Assembly (NCBI GenBank): GCA_026545225.1
Contig: CM048846.1
Span: 56,052,270 to 56,116,269, forward strand
Reading direction: 5' to 3'
Length of the DNA stretch: 64,000 nt
Source: Cornus controversa
Taxonomy: Eukaryota; Streptophyta; Magnoliopsida; Cornales; Cornaceae
Positions 1 to 11,084 of this stretch are shown here, in pieces. Numbering within the stretch: position 1 is the first letter of the stretch; every line of letters begins with the position of its first letter. The translations under genes and the position numbers were made by a program. The notes under the pieces are model-generated. The model had not been told where the DNA came from, ran no database searches, and saw only the letters and a program-made list of their open reading frames with translations.

Positions 1-2630
1 TTCTTGAAACTTGAGGTTTATACCATTGCACACAAGGTCTTCAACAAAATGCTCCAATGGAACTTTTAACTCTATTTTTTCTTCAACTTGCATCCATCCT
101 CAATCTATCTTGTGCTACATAATCTACATCATTTTGGTTGATATTTGTGATTGATTTTGGATTGAAAATGGTGGAAGGGATTTTCTTTGGAGGAGTTAAG
201 TTGATTTTAAAGTAATTGATCAAACAAGTTGTGCTCAAATTTTTTTTAAATCTTGCTCTCCAAGTGTTTAACAGAATTCTTCAATGGAGCTTGTGACCTT
301 GTTTATGCTTCCATTCATTGTGACTTTCGTGATTAGGTCTAAAAGAGCTAGAGGAGTGCTTTTAAAAGTGAAAGGAATGTTGATTTGAAAGACCTTGGTT
401 GAGAGTCCTTATGTGATTTGGATGACATATTTCTATTTGAATATTTATCTTTTACAATAAAAATGACCCAATTGTTGATGTTCTTGATCTAAACATGTGA
501 TATTATTTTGCAATATTTGAGGACAAATCTTGATAGACCACCTATAGAAGATAATGATTCGAGCCTTATGAGAACCTAATGCATCTTTGCTAATGGACAT
601 CATTCATTCTCCTACATATTAGTTTTTAGGCTTTGATGCTTTGATGATTTAAGACTAGTTCATCTATTTGCTAAGTTTATGACTTAGACTTGTTTATTTC
701 TGGATACACATGGTGTCCTTGATTAGGTTGCATGTTGATCTTATGGGTACCATATTTATGTTTGGATCATATTTTTGTGGCCTTTGATGCATATTTCAAT
801 GGATGGAGTTACATGTTCAATGATATCTTTTTGATAAATTTTAGAGCTCATGATGATGATGAGGATTAGGTCTTGATGATAGACTTAGTTATATTTTGTT
901 AGACTTTGAGTAGTTAACTCTATTTTGTCTAGGTTTGATGCTTGATCTTGTTATGTTTTGTTTATTCCATCAACTGATATGTTTTGGATATTTATTTGAT
1001 CAGTGATGATGATTATTTTTGTTTCATTATTGTCTTAATCTCTCTATGTGCTTCATGATTTATCTGTTTATATAAATCTCTTGGGTATTTCTTTGTCAAT
1101 TTGTTCCAAAAAGGGGGAGATGATATTGTTATATGATATGATATGAGATTCTTTGACAAAGGGGGAGATATATTTATCAGATATTTTATTTGAGATTAAG
1201 GGGGAACATTACAGATTTGAGTATTACAGAGTTGTGATTATATTTTTTTATTAAGCTTTTCACAGGTTGTGTTGTTTAAGTGATGTGTAGATACAGGTTT
1301 TACTCCTAACCATCTTGAACACACAAGTGAAGCTTCTGATGATCAGTTCTTTATTTCTATGTATTTTTGGACAACAGTGTAATCTAATTTTTCCAATGGG
1401 TTAGGTTATAATTGTCTAGGTAGTTTTGTCACGAAATTGCCAAAGGGGGAGGTTGTGAGATATAAATTTGTAATTGGCATATTTCGGTGATCAAAACTTG
1501 AGTGATCGAGTTGTAATTTTTGTATTATTCGTTGTATCGATCATCGACAACTTCGAGCTGATATTCAAGTGCACGGATACAAATAAATCAGTAAGAACAC
1601 CATATAGTACAGGTAAGTATGGTGAGGACACTCTGCACTTTTTATTTCCGAGCCTATTTTGAAAAACTAGGGTTTTAATAAAAAATTAAGAGTTTTTCAA
1701 AGTAAGACCGGTCCAACTTTTCTCGGTAGTTTAGTTCTGTAGGTTTTTACAAAGTCCCACCGGTCCTAGTTATTTGGCACTGGTCCAACTTACCCTGTTC
1801 CAAATAGGAAACAAATTTTGACGAAAATTCTGATTCCTATTGGGTTTGGAACTTCTAGGAAAGTTCTATTTTGGTATTTAACCTCTTTTCCAAGTAGAAT
1901 TAGAACTTCCTTGCCTATATATATATATTCATATTTTCTCTACAAAAAATAAGCAAGTACTATATGCCTGAAACATATTTTTAGAGAGAGAAAGTATATA
2001 CAATATAATTAGGGCTATATTTATTTTTAAGAACACATATCCATACATCACGAGTGATATTTAAGATGGTATTCTACTTCTGATTAGCTGCTCAGAGACT
2101 GCATCAAATCTATTTGCTGATCAGAACATTGGATTGATGGTTCTTCGCTTGTTTGCTTGCTACGGAAGAAAGGTGACCAGATTGTACTACGAAGGGAACA
2201 AAATACTTGCTGAGTATTTTGGTTCTTCCAGCAACCTTTCTGTAAGGATGCTGATGTTAGCCGAAAGTCTACAGCAGTTGGACGTGTTGTCGCAATCATA
2301 AGCCTGAGGTGTTCCGCATCAGATCCTTGACAGAGTGAAGAAGGGTGTGAGACTAAGACAGAGTCGGTTGTACTTTGCTTCATCATAGTGAATTGGTTTC
2401 CTGAGGCATGTCGCCTCCCTCCATGGTTTTTCCCGCCTTGGGTTTCCACGTATATCTGGTGCATTCTTTTCTTTACTTGCACTTTATTTATTTGCTTGCT
2501 TTAATTGTTTGGTTAATTAGACTTAAAATTGAATTGATTAAAAATTAAGCAAACGAGCAAGTGGTCCTATTCACCCCCCTCTAGGTTCTAAAATACTTTT
2601 CGCAACCGCTTCCGCACCGCGCAACTCACA
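1..2630 (+). mobile_element. Sirevirus-like LTR retrotransposon, 3' portion (copy 1)
   Basis: This is the 3' part of a plant LTR element whose 5' part lies outside the window. It shares its whole layout with a + copy at 5013-10297 and a - copy at 44771-64000. Upstream of the LTR there are several polypurine motifs of the form AAAGGGGGAGA (near 1108, 1157, 1199 and 1441). Multiplied polypurine tracts of this kind are a known mark of Sireviruses (Ty1/copia). The last one abuts the LTR at 1454. The internal part corresponds to the env-like and spacer region of copy 2 but is decayed, with many breaks. Family assignment is by these motifs and layout, not by a pol match. Confidence 0.6.
1454..2630 (+). 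repeat. 3' LTR of Sirevirus-like copy 1
   Basis: The LTR starts TGTGAGATATAAATTTG directly after a purine tract and ends CGCAACTCACA, so it has TG...CA ends and is 1177 bp long. The same start and end are found at 7590/10297 (+) and 61134/44771 (-). Just inside the 3' end all three share the CACCCCCCTCTAGGTT block. Flanking duplications were not found. Confidence 0.75.
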
Positions 2631-2944
2631 TTTTTAAGATAGAAAATACATGGGAACATAGATTATAGCTAGGTTCAGATACACTTGTATAATTTGCAAT
2701 GTAGGCTTTATTATGTTGGATTTTCTTTTTAATTGTTTAATTGTTTTTTTCTTTATCTTTTTTCTTTGCAATCATAAATGTACATGGTTAAATGTTTGAT
2801 GTTTAAATCAGTTTATGGAATTGTGTTAATTCGTTTACTTTCATGATTTACCCGTTTTATTTTATTCATTTGGCTAGGGTTTCCCACTACATTAATAAGC
2901 ATGCTTTTAAGTATGTTGTTTTTATTTAAAGGTGAATATGGGAA

Positions 2945-3175
2945 GGCATCTCAAGATTGCCTAATACCTAATAAGGTATCTAAAAATTATATTTGGGGGC
3001 ATGTCAAGATTGCCAAATACCTAATAAGATATTTGTAAATTATATTTGGGAGCATGTCAAGATTGCATAATACCTAATATGGTATTCATAAAAAATAGGT
3101 ATAGGCATGTTAGGATTGCCTAATACTTAATAAGAAAATTTAGTCATGTGTTCAAGCATATTAGGATTGCCTCTA
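2945..3175 (+). repeat. Tandem hairpin array in LTR family E
   Basis: About four repeats of roughly 60 bp each hold two small inverted repeats. One is GGCA-loop-TGCC (for example 2945-2961) and the other is ATACC-loop-GGTAT (for example 2964-2979). The same array lies inverted in the LTR at 14114-15330. Confidence 0.55.
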
Positions 3176-3277
3176 GTTTGAGCTTAGAAACTTGTTCTAC
3201 CTTTATTGTGATAGTGGATGGGTTGGTTCAGAACATAGTTCTAATTATTTCTGGGACAAGAAATTAATTGATAAAAT

Positions 3278-3318
<41 letters not shown>

Positions 3319-4257
3319 TGTCCTTATATAGAGGGTATGTTTATCAGTTCTCTGCTGGGTGGTAGTAGAGGGAATTTTCTCGTGGGTTTAACCCACTTTG
3401 TTAATATTTCATGTTCTAGGGCAGTTCCACCACGGGGTTAGAGTCTTAAGTTCGTAGAGTGTGACATTTATCTTTCCTTACCAGACTTCAGAGTAGGGAC
3501 TTCATTTTATTATGTGTGAGATGTGGACTGTTTTGGGATATTGTTTAGATTACTTAATCTTTATTTATTTTTGGGTTTAAGGGGTCCTTGAGTTATAGGA
3601 TTTCAAAGTTGTACTGTTCAGACTCGTATTTTGTTTATTTAATATTAACAATTATCTCAGATAGATTTTCTTTCGGCATTTATTATTTCCTTTCTCTTGT
3701 CATTTGTATTATGTGCTTTGTGCTATTAGTTTTAGGTAATCCTTACGTTTTATGTATGAGACTGGCCACCTCATGCGTGAAATTATAGGAAGAATTTCAT
3801 GCTTTATATGTTATTCACAGAACTTGCATAGTTGTGTTTTAGACAGTTCTACTGAGTTTGCTGGAGCTCATCCCATGAGTATTAACTCTTTTCATAAAAT
3901 GGTAAAGAAATGATGGAGTCTCCCCAACCATGAGTTGGCGTGGAGCGTAGCTAGTCTTCTTTTATATACATTTATTACTTTATTTGAATGTATGTCCGAA
4001 ATATGGACTATATGCACATATTGAGTCATAAATATGAACCTTAATGTTTGGAGAACTTGTTTCTGGTTTTGCCTTATGATTACATACACTTATATGTAAG
4101 TTTTGAGACATGGATGAATGTTAAACAATAAGAATAATGAGTTCACATTTCCATTATGTCTGATTAAGCATGCGTGATAATTGTGGGAATAACTGAGTTG
4201 AGAAAGTGTGAAAAGGATCAAGTGTTATGTGTGGAAAGGTAGCTAGCTGCATAGTTA

Positions 4258-4490
4258 CGATGGATCATAATGCCTATTACAGTGCATCGTCATATTACGA
4301 TGGGTTGTAACATGTATTATGATATATCATAATATTGTAATGCATCGCAGGTTAAGTTATGATACATCGCAAAAATGACAGAAATTTGTTGTCAAAGACA
4401 GTACATTGCGATGCTTGTTCTAAACTTGGACAATACATCGTAGGATTATAATGGATCGTAACTTCTATTACGATGCATCAAAATTCCCAG
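4258..4490 (+). repeat. Cluster of short palindromes built on TTACGATGCATCGTAA
   Basis: At least eight partial or full inverted motifs related to ATTACGATGCATCGTAAT lie within about 230 bp, some 350-580 bp before the LTR 3' end. LTR C (28300-28440) carries the same palindrome at a similar distance from its own 3' end. Confidence 0.5.
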
Positions 4491-4841
4491 ATGCTGAGTT
4501 GAACTGAGATGAGTGAACAGTTGTGTATGGTGAACAATGTGGGGCCTAATAATGAGAATAGCTCTAGAATGTGATAATATTGATATTTATGATAATGTTT
4601 CCGCTAGATTGTGAGAATACAACTTAAATTGATTGACCTTATGGGACATTCCAGTTTGGGAATTGATATAATATGAGTAATAAGGTTTTCGTGACAAGTA
4701 ATGATCTCGGTGGTCTAGATCGGAGCCGAGGGTGATAAATGGTAGTTTACCATGGTTGTCCAGGTCATTGGATGACGATCGGGTGATCATGACATTTCAC
4801 AACTCAGAGTTCGGGTTCTAACCGAAGGAGTCCCGACAGCT

Positions 4842-4853
4842 TGGTACCAGAGC
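4842..4853 (+). other. Primer-binding site (initiator Met tRNA type)
   Basis: TGGTACCAGAGC differs by one base from the usual plant TGGTATCAGAGC site and lies 3 bp after the LTR end. It marks the LTR on its left as a 5' LTR of a + element. Confidence 0.55.
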
Positions 4854-6043
4854 ACTAAGTTAGAATACCTAAGGACGAAGGGTATGGGTCAGATCACGTG
4901 TAGATTCGGAATGGTTAGAACATTTGAGTTTGAGAAACTAGGAACGCGAGAAGACATGACATAGTGGATTTGAGAGACCGGGTCCAATTTTGACTGGTTT
5001 TCTTTTTATGCATCATTTTCAGCATGTAAGCGTGAAAACCACCGTCTTAGAAATAAAAAAAATTGTGAAATTAAATGAAAAACTAAGTTGATTATGTGTA
5101 GTTCTATTTTCTTATCATCCAATATGTTTTAGAAGATGAATCAAAGGAATTTGATTAATTTTTTATGATGTTAGATTGCACACACACACATAGATTTGTT
5201 AAATGAATTTTTAAATTTCTATAAATATTTGGGTATTGGAAGTTATGCCATGATCATGAACTTGAGGATAAATTTTATTGACAAATTATGAGTTTAAGAT
5301 TCTTCATTTATAAATATTTTTGAAAATTTTTAAGAAATTTTAGGACTCATTTTATTCTCTGAAAAATCTGTTTTGATTGTCCTCATAAGATTATATTTTT
5401 TGTATTTTCAGAAAAACAAAAATCCAGAATTTTTTTTTTGTGTTTATGTTTAACATCATAGTGCTTATTGCTAAAATAGGTGGAGATGAGGTTTTTGGTG
5501 AGTCAAGGTCCAAAGTAAAATTTTTATAATTCACAAAGTAGGACCGGTCTCCAAATACCAGGACCAGTCGCACTTCCGTAAATCTAGAGATACCGAAATA
5601 AGTTAGACCGGTCCTCATATTCGAGCACCGGTCGCACGTAGCGGATGCCCAGAATTAGTCAATTTTGCATGTGCTCATTTGATTAAAACACTCTTCTCAC
5701 TCACTTGCACACACACACACACACACTCCATCTCTTAAAGCACTCTAAACAACACTCTCAAACTCAAACACACTCATTCTCCTCTTCATTTTAGTTCTTG
5801 TGTTGGTTGATTGTTAGAGGTTGAGATTGAATTATTTGGAGGTTTTGGTTGATTTGTTGGTGTTTGTGATGAATTGAATAAACAAAGCTCATTGAAAGTT
5901 GAGAATTGTAGCTTTGCTCACTAGGTGTTCAATAAATTGATCGAATGGAGCTTTTGACAGTATTTTTGGTTCCCTTCATCGTCGTGTTGATGGCACGCAA
6001 ATAGGTACACACTGAGGCGTCAACAAGTGGAAAAAATCACAGT

Positions 6044-6769
6044 GTGTTTACCCGTGACTTGTTTGACAATAACTTCAACTTTAAAAATCTTCTAAACGTC
6101 ATTGGTTGTCGAGCTATGAGGATAGAACATAAAGTCAATCTTGTGGCAATCAAACAAGAATGGCAATTGGAGTTTGTCAAGTACTTTGAAGATAATGGTT
6201 GGGAGTCATTGTGTGATTTGCGGGAGAATGTCAAGCCAAACATGGTTAGATATTTCTATGGCAATGTGATCACATTGAACTTAAATGACCTAACCTTTGT
6301 GACAAAGTGTTATGGCGTTCGAATTGAGGTTACTAAGGACACCATTATGCCTATATTGGGTGCAAAGGAGATTAAGGATGGCATAGTTTTACCCTATCAA
6401 GTTAAGGATCCAAACCGTCCGTCTATAGATGACATGATTCGGGAGTTGTGTATACCCAATGCCCCAAGGCTAGTAGATAGGTTGCCTTCACTCTATCTCA
6501 CTCACAGCGTGTCAGCGTTGAATTTGGTGGTCTCATATAATCTTGATCCTTATGACCACAAAGGTAATTTGATCAAGAGTCGGACTGAGATGCTTTACCA
6601 TATTGTTTGGGAGGATCCTATTAACCTTCCCACAATAATCATGCTTACTGTGATATTGGCTACTCAGTATTCTAGGTCATCTTCATCCTTAACCTTTCCA
6701 CATATTGTGATGGTTATTCTGAGGGATGATAGGGTCCTATTCCTAAGGGAGCTAACATTAAGAAACTGA
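6044..6769 (+). CDS. Env-like / 'putative plant transposon protein' segment of Sirevirus-like copy 2
   Basis: The segment translates to about 241 residues with no match to a host enzyme that I recognise. Its middle reads GWESLC...VRYFYGNV, which fits the pattern GWERFC...VREFYAN of the plant retrotransposon protein domain I know as Transposase_32. That domain occurs in the third reading frame (often called envelope-like) of several plant LTR element lineages. I see no signal peptide and no clear membrane segment, so a real envelope role is not supported. The position between spacer and repeated polypurine tracts, upstream of a 3' LTR, fits the Sirevirus order. Equivalent regions in copies 1 and 3 are decayed. 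The element as a whole is a broken fossil; the start given is the first ATG in frame and may not be the real one. Confidence 0.5.
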   Translation: MFTRDLFDNNFNFKNLLNVIGCRAMRIEHKVNLVAIKQEWQLEFVKYFEDNGWESLCDLRENVKPNMVRYFYGNVITLNLNDLTFVTKCYGVRIEVTKDTIMPILGAKEIKDGIVLPYQVKDPNRPSIDDMIRELCIPNAPRLVDRLPSLYLTHSVSALNLVVSYNLDPYDHKGNLIKSRTEMLYHIVWEDPINLPTIIMLTVILATQYSRSSSSLTFPHIVMVILRDDRVLFLRELTLRN

Positions 6770-7275
6770 AAGGAGTGATTAATTCTACTTCGATTACTCA
6801 TTCAGTGAACAAGAAAGAAAAGGATAGGAAGGCATACGAGCTTGGATAAGGGGCTGGACAGGCTATGTTGGGAGGTCATGGAGTATTTCTGCTTCCTATG
6901 ACTAACACACTGGTAATAACAAATCAGATGAACCAAGTTCTGAGGTTCATGTAATAAGGGTTTGATAGACTTCATGCTAGGATAGACCAGATCGACCCTT
7001 CTATTTCTGATGAGGCTGCTAATGATGCTGATGAGGATAAGATTGTAGGCCTTTTTTTTTTTGTTCTAGATTGATATTTTTGTTTTAGATTATCTTTTGC
7101 ATGTTCTAATTTGATTCTAAAACTGATGATATGATTGTGGATGATATTTACTATTGATCGGTGATTGTTGAATCTATTTTTCTCATATATTGTTTTATTC
7201 TCTCTCTGTGATTTATTGATTGTCTTATCTATATTACTCTCGTTGATCTTCATTTGTCAATTTTTTACAAAAAGG

Positions 7276-7312
<37 letters not shown>

Positions 7313-7589
7313 ATATGTATAAGATATTTCTGTTTAAGGGGAACATTTAATATTGGGAGCATTATTTCTTTCTGATTACTTTTCTTTATTAAGCTTTTCA
7401 CATGTTATGTTGTTTAAGTGATGTGCAAATTCAACTTTTATTTCTAACAGTCTTAAACACACATATGAAGCTTCATTGGATCGGCTATTTATTTCTGTGT
7501 ATTTTTGGCCAAATTGTAATCTAATTTTTTCAACGGGTTAGGTTATGATTATCTGGTGGTTTTGTCACAAAATTGCTCAAAGGGGAGAT

Positions 7590-10297
7590 TGTGAGATATA
7601 AATTTGTAATTGGCGAATTTCGGTGTTCAAAATTGATTGATTGAGTTGTAATTTTTTCATTTATTTTCTGTATCGATCATCAACATCTTCGAGCTAATAC
7701 ACAAGTGCATGGAAACAGTTATTTCAAGCAGAACATCATATAGTATAGGTAAGTATGGTGAGGACATGTTGCACTTTATATTTCCGAGCCTATTTTGGAA
7801 AACTATGGTTTTTCAAAATAGGATTGGTCCCCATTTTCTACGACCGGTCCAACTTTGTTCGGTAGTTTTGTTTCTGCATGAAATTTTGAAAGTCCTACTG
7901 GTCCATATTTTTGAGCACTGGTCCTACTTAGCCTTTTCCAAATTGAAAACTAATTCTAACGAAAATTCTGATTCCAATTGGGTTTGAAACTTTTAGGAGA
8001 GTTCTATATTAGTTTTCAACTTTTTTCCAAGTAAGATTAAAACTCCCTTGCCTATATAAATGTATCTATGTTTTCTCTACAAATATGCCTTAAGAATTAA
8101 TATTTTTAGAGAGAGAAAGCTTATATAGTATAATTAAGGCAAAATATTTTTCTATATTTTGAAAGCACACATCTATAATTCACAAGTGATTTTTAGGATG
8201 GTGTTCTTCTACTGATTGGTTGTTCATAGACTACATCAAATTATTCATTGATCAGAGCATTGGATTTATGGTTCTTCTATTATTTGCTGAAGAAGAAAGG
8301 TGAACCATATTGTACTATGAAGAGAACAAAATACTTGCTGAGTATTTTTGTTCTTTGAGCAGCCTTTTTGTGAGGATCGTTGTTCGGTGTGCAAAACGTG
8401 ATAAAATAATATGCAATAATATCGTTGTTTCACACCTGAACAAAAGAGAATTTATAAATACATACAAATACTCTACTAAAATTAGTAAAGTGGTGAGTAG
8501 GGGTCGAATCCACAGAGACTGCGTTGGTTTCGTTGTTAAGCTATCAAGATCTTGTCAAATTTAATTCAAAAATAATTTGTTTTATTTTTAATTCTAAGGT
8601 GTTGAAATTAAATGATATGAAATAAAAACATAAATAAATGATAGACACTAGAGAGAGGGTCCTGGGAATTGACTTCACCACTAACCTTCTAACAATGACA
8701 AACTGTATTAATTTGGGATGTCTAATTTATACATTCGAAAAAGAATGGCTACAAGCCTACTTCAATTCAATCAAGAGGATTCGTCCAATATACAATTGAG
8801 CATAACTCGTCTTCGGTTAGCATGGTCTATACATCTGACTATAGACTACAAACTAAATTAACTATATATATGATAGACCATTTTTTCTTAGTAGGAATTA
8901 TCAAAATTCTAAATTAAATGATCAGTAAAAACTATTATATAACCTCTCTTAACAGAATCACAGAAGTTGAAAAGAACCAAACCCTAATCATTGCAAACTT
9001 ACGTTCATTGTACAAGAACAATAGTAATCATGCAATGAAATAATCCATTCAAATTAAAATCAATAGCACATTTATTGTTTATGTCTTTGTTATAAAATCA
9101 ATAAATAAATTAAAACGTCCCTAAATTAAGATACAATTTACAACATTGGAAGTAAGGTTAGGGTTATGTCACATCCCCGGAATAGTGTTTAGCTACTCAT
9201 GATCGGAGATGTAGGCTTGAACGATGATGAAATCGCCATCTTCTCACCTTTGTTTTGCTCATAATCCTCATGAATCGCCTCTGTATATCTCTCTACTCTA
9301 GAATACCCTAAAAATCACGTTTTCTCTCTATTTTACTCACAAAACATAGCTGATGGGACACCTTGCACCACAAAGGCGCACCTATACCCTTGAGGGGCCC
9401 ATCTGCGCCTGTTAGGTGTGCACCTGCACCCTTGAGGGGCGTATCTGCATATATGGGGCAGAAAAGTGTTGTAAACGCCCGTTTCAAGAAAATTTCGTGA
9501 AATATGAAAAGTTCCGTAATTGAATTTATGCCAACCTATGTTAAGTTTGAGCCATTTTGATAGTCGAATATAGAGTTATGGCAAGAATACCAAAATAGGT
9601 TTAGCATTTTCTAGGCCTAAATTGGCCCAGTCTTCAATGTGAATAAGCCCATACTCATTTTCTTCATTTAAACTCATTTTCGGCCCACTTCTTCAGTCCA
9701 TTTAACTTGGTTCTTCAATATAAAATTAGCTAATGGATCTTCGATGTATCTTTTTTGTTATTGAAGCGCTAAATCATCTGAATTGATTGAATTTGCGGAA
9801 AAATTCCTGAAATCAACAGAAGCAAGAAAATAACGTAAAAATACCAAAATAGACATAATTAAGAAATTAACATATGCAATTAAAGAGGCTTAAATGTGCA
9901 ACATTCGGCGCTTATCAATCATGACGTTAGCCGAAAGTCTACAACAGTTGGACCTAAAGTCGCAATTCTAAGTATGATTTATTTCGCATCAGATTCTTGA
10001 TAGAGTGAAGAGGGGTGTGAGTCTGAGATAGAGTCTGTTGTACTTTGCTTCATTATAGTAGATTGGTTTCCTGAGGCTTTCTACCTCTCTTGTGGTTTTT
10101 TTTCAATCTGGATTTTCTATGTATATTTGGTGACTTCTTCACATTACTCCCACTTTACTTTATTTACTTGCTTAATTCGTTTGATTAATTTTTAATGGGC
10201 ATAAAATCAAATTAATTTAGAAAATTAAGCAAACGAGCAAGTGAACCTATTCACCCCCCTCTAGGTTTTCAATTACTTTCGCACTGTGTAACTCATA
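7590..10297 (+). repeat. 3' LTR of Sirevirus-like copy 2, split by an insertion
   Basis: The LTR begins TGTGAGATATAAATTTG right after a purine tract and ends near GTAACTCATA. Its two halves, 7590-8380 and 9918-10297, align with the uninterrupted LTR at 1454-2630. For example GTTAGCCGAAAGTCTACA resumes directly after the insertion. Without the insertion and duplicated target it is about 1.17 kb. Confidence 0.7.
8381..9917 (-). mobile_element. Solo LTR-type insertion, 1537 bp, related to 16225-17506
   Basis: The unit has TG...CA ends (TGTTCGGTGTGC... to ...GGCGCTTATCA) and lies between ATCGT (8376-8380) and ATCAT (9918-9922), a 5-bp target duplication with one change. It interrupts an LTR whose empty version is at 1454-2630. 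The reverse strand starts TGATAAGCGCCGAATGTTGC and near the other end holds a GGATTCGACCCC block, features shared with 16225-17506 and familiar from many plant LTRs. No coding sequence and no internal direct repeats were seen, so a solo LTR is the best reading. The superfamily is not certain. Confidence 0.6.
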
Positions 10298-10584
10298 TGT
10301 GCCACATCAACACAACCATATCATCTAACACGTCAGCGCTATGTTAGGCCCATACAAAGATTCAGCAGCCATGTCAGCATACAGTTAGTATTCGATTAGT
10401 GCAACATCAGCAATCTTCCATGTCAACAACAATTTTGAAAAATTTTAAACAGACATATCTTGGTTGATTTTCGCGTTGATCTCATATTTTCAGTCTGCTT
10501 CATCATTTGGAATTCACAAATGGCACAAAATGAAATTACTCATCCCATTTATGTTATTTTTTATGAGAATAATTTCTCCTTTTG

Positions 10585-10990
10585 AATTTAACTAATGCAT
10601 AGCCTCCTTAAAGGTCACAAGCTATGGTCTTACATCACTGGGGATCGTAAGCCACCAATTTCAAACACAAGAGAATCACCAAATGCCTTTCTTTCCTGAG
10701 TTAAGGATTAGGATACCAAAAATCACAAGATCATCACATGGCTTTGCCACAAATAATTTTTCCATTGGTATGGAATTTATGAGTTATGACACAAGAAAAG
10801 TGGTATGGGATATGCTTGCATTTGATACTCCAGTTATAATGGCGCTCGCCAATATCAATTGATGGTTCATCTTTATAGTCTCAAACAAGAATTAGGTCAT
10901 CGTCTTAATGATTTTTTTTTCTCACATGAAATGCTTTCGGGATCAACTCTCTCTTTTAAAACCATCATGGGAACATGCTTAAGACTTAAA
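10585..10990 (+). mobile_element. Ty1/copia-type gag relic
   Basis: Conceptual translation gives LLKGHKLWSYITGDRKPP and later KNHKIITWL and YSLKQELGHRLNDF. These fit the conserved gag pattern of plant copia elements (LKGxKLWxYITG..., NxxIITW..., LxxLRQExGxSINDF). It is a fossil with several breaks and no recognisable LTRs or pol next to it. The 290 bp before it (10298-10584) may be its leader, but nothing there is diagnostic. Confidence 0.5.
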
Positions 10991-11033
10991 AAAAATTAAA
11001 ATGGTTAAAATATCTTTTATGACATGAAAATAT

Positions 11034-11084
<51 letters not shown>

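Larger units (their letters stand above)
2631..4838 (+). repeat. Ty3/gypsy LTR (5' LTR, family E)
   Basis: The 3' end of this LTR is placed at GTCCCGACA, 3 bp before a primer-binding site. It shares long stretches, in the opposite orientation, with the LTR fragment at 14114-15330: a hairpin array of GGCA...TGCC units, the GGGTTTAACCCACTTTGTTAATA block and the block around CTTACCAGACTTC. The 5' boundary is approximate, set at the end of the preceding Sirevirus LTR. An (AT)n run lies at about 3280-3315. The element is broken: only the LTR, the primer site and a short stub to about 5012 remain. Confidence 0.55.
5013..10297 (+). mobile_element. Sirevirus-like LTR retrotransposon, 3' portion (copy 2)
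   Basis: This is the second + copy of the family at 1-2630. From about 5025 the sequence matches, base for base over long stretches, the reverse complement of 62940-63170. In order it holds a non-coding spacer (with a CA repeat at about 5706-5727), an env-like coding segment (6044-6769), a second spacer with an AT run (about 7279-7310), repeated polypurine motifs (near 7268, 7334 and 7578) and the 3' LTR from 7590. No gag, pol or 5' LTR is seen, so the copy is incomplete and broken. A solo LTR is nested in its LTR. Confidence 0.6.

Noticed and set aside
2084-2482. A 132-codon frame on the minus strand
   Set aside because: It lies inside the Sirevirus LTR (1454-2630), is not kept in the sister LTRs and resembles no protein.
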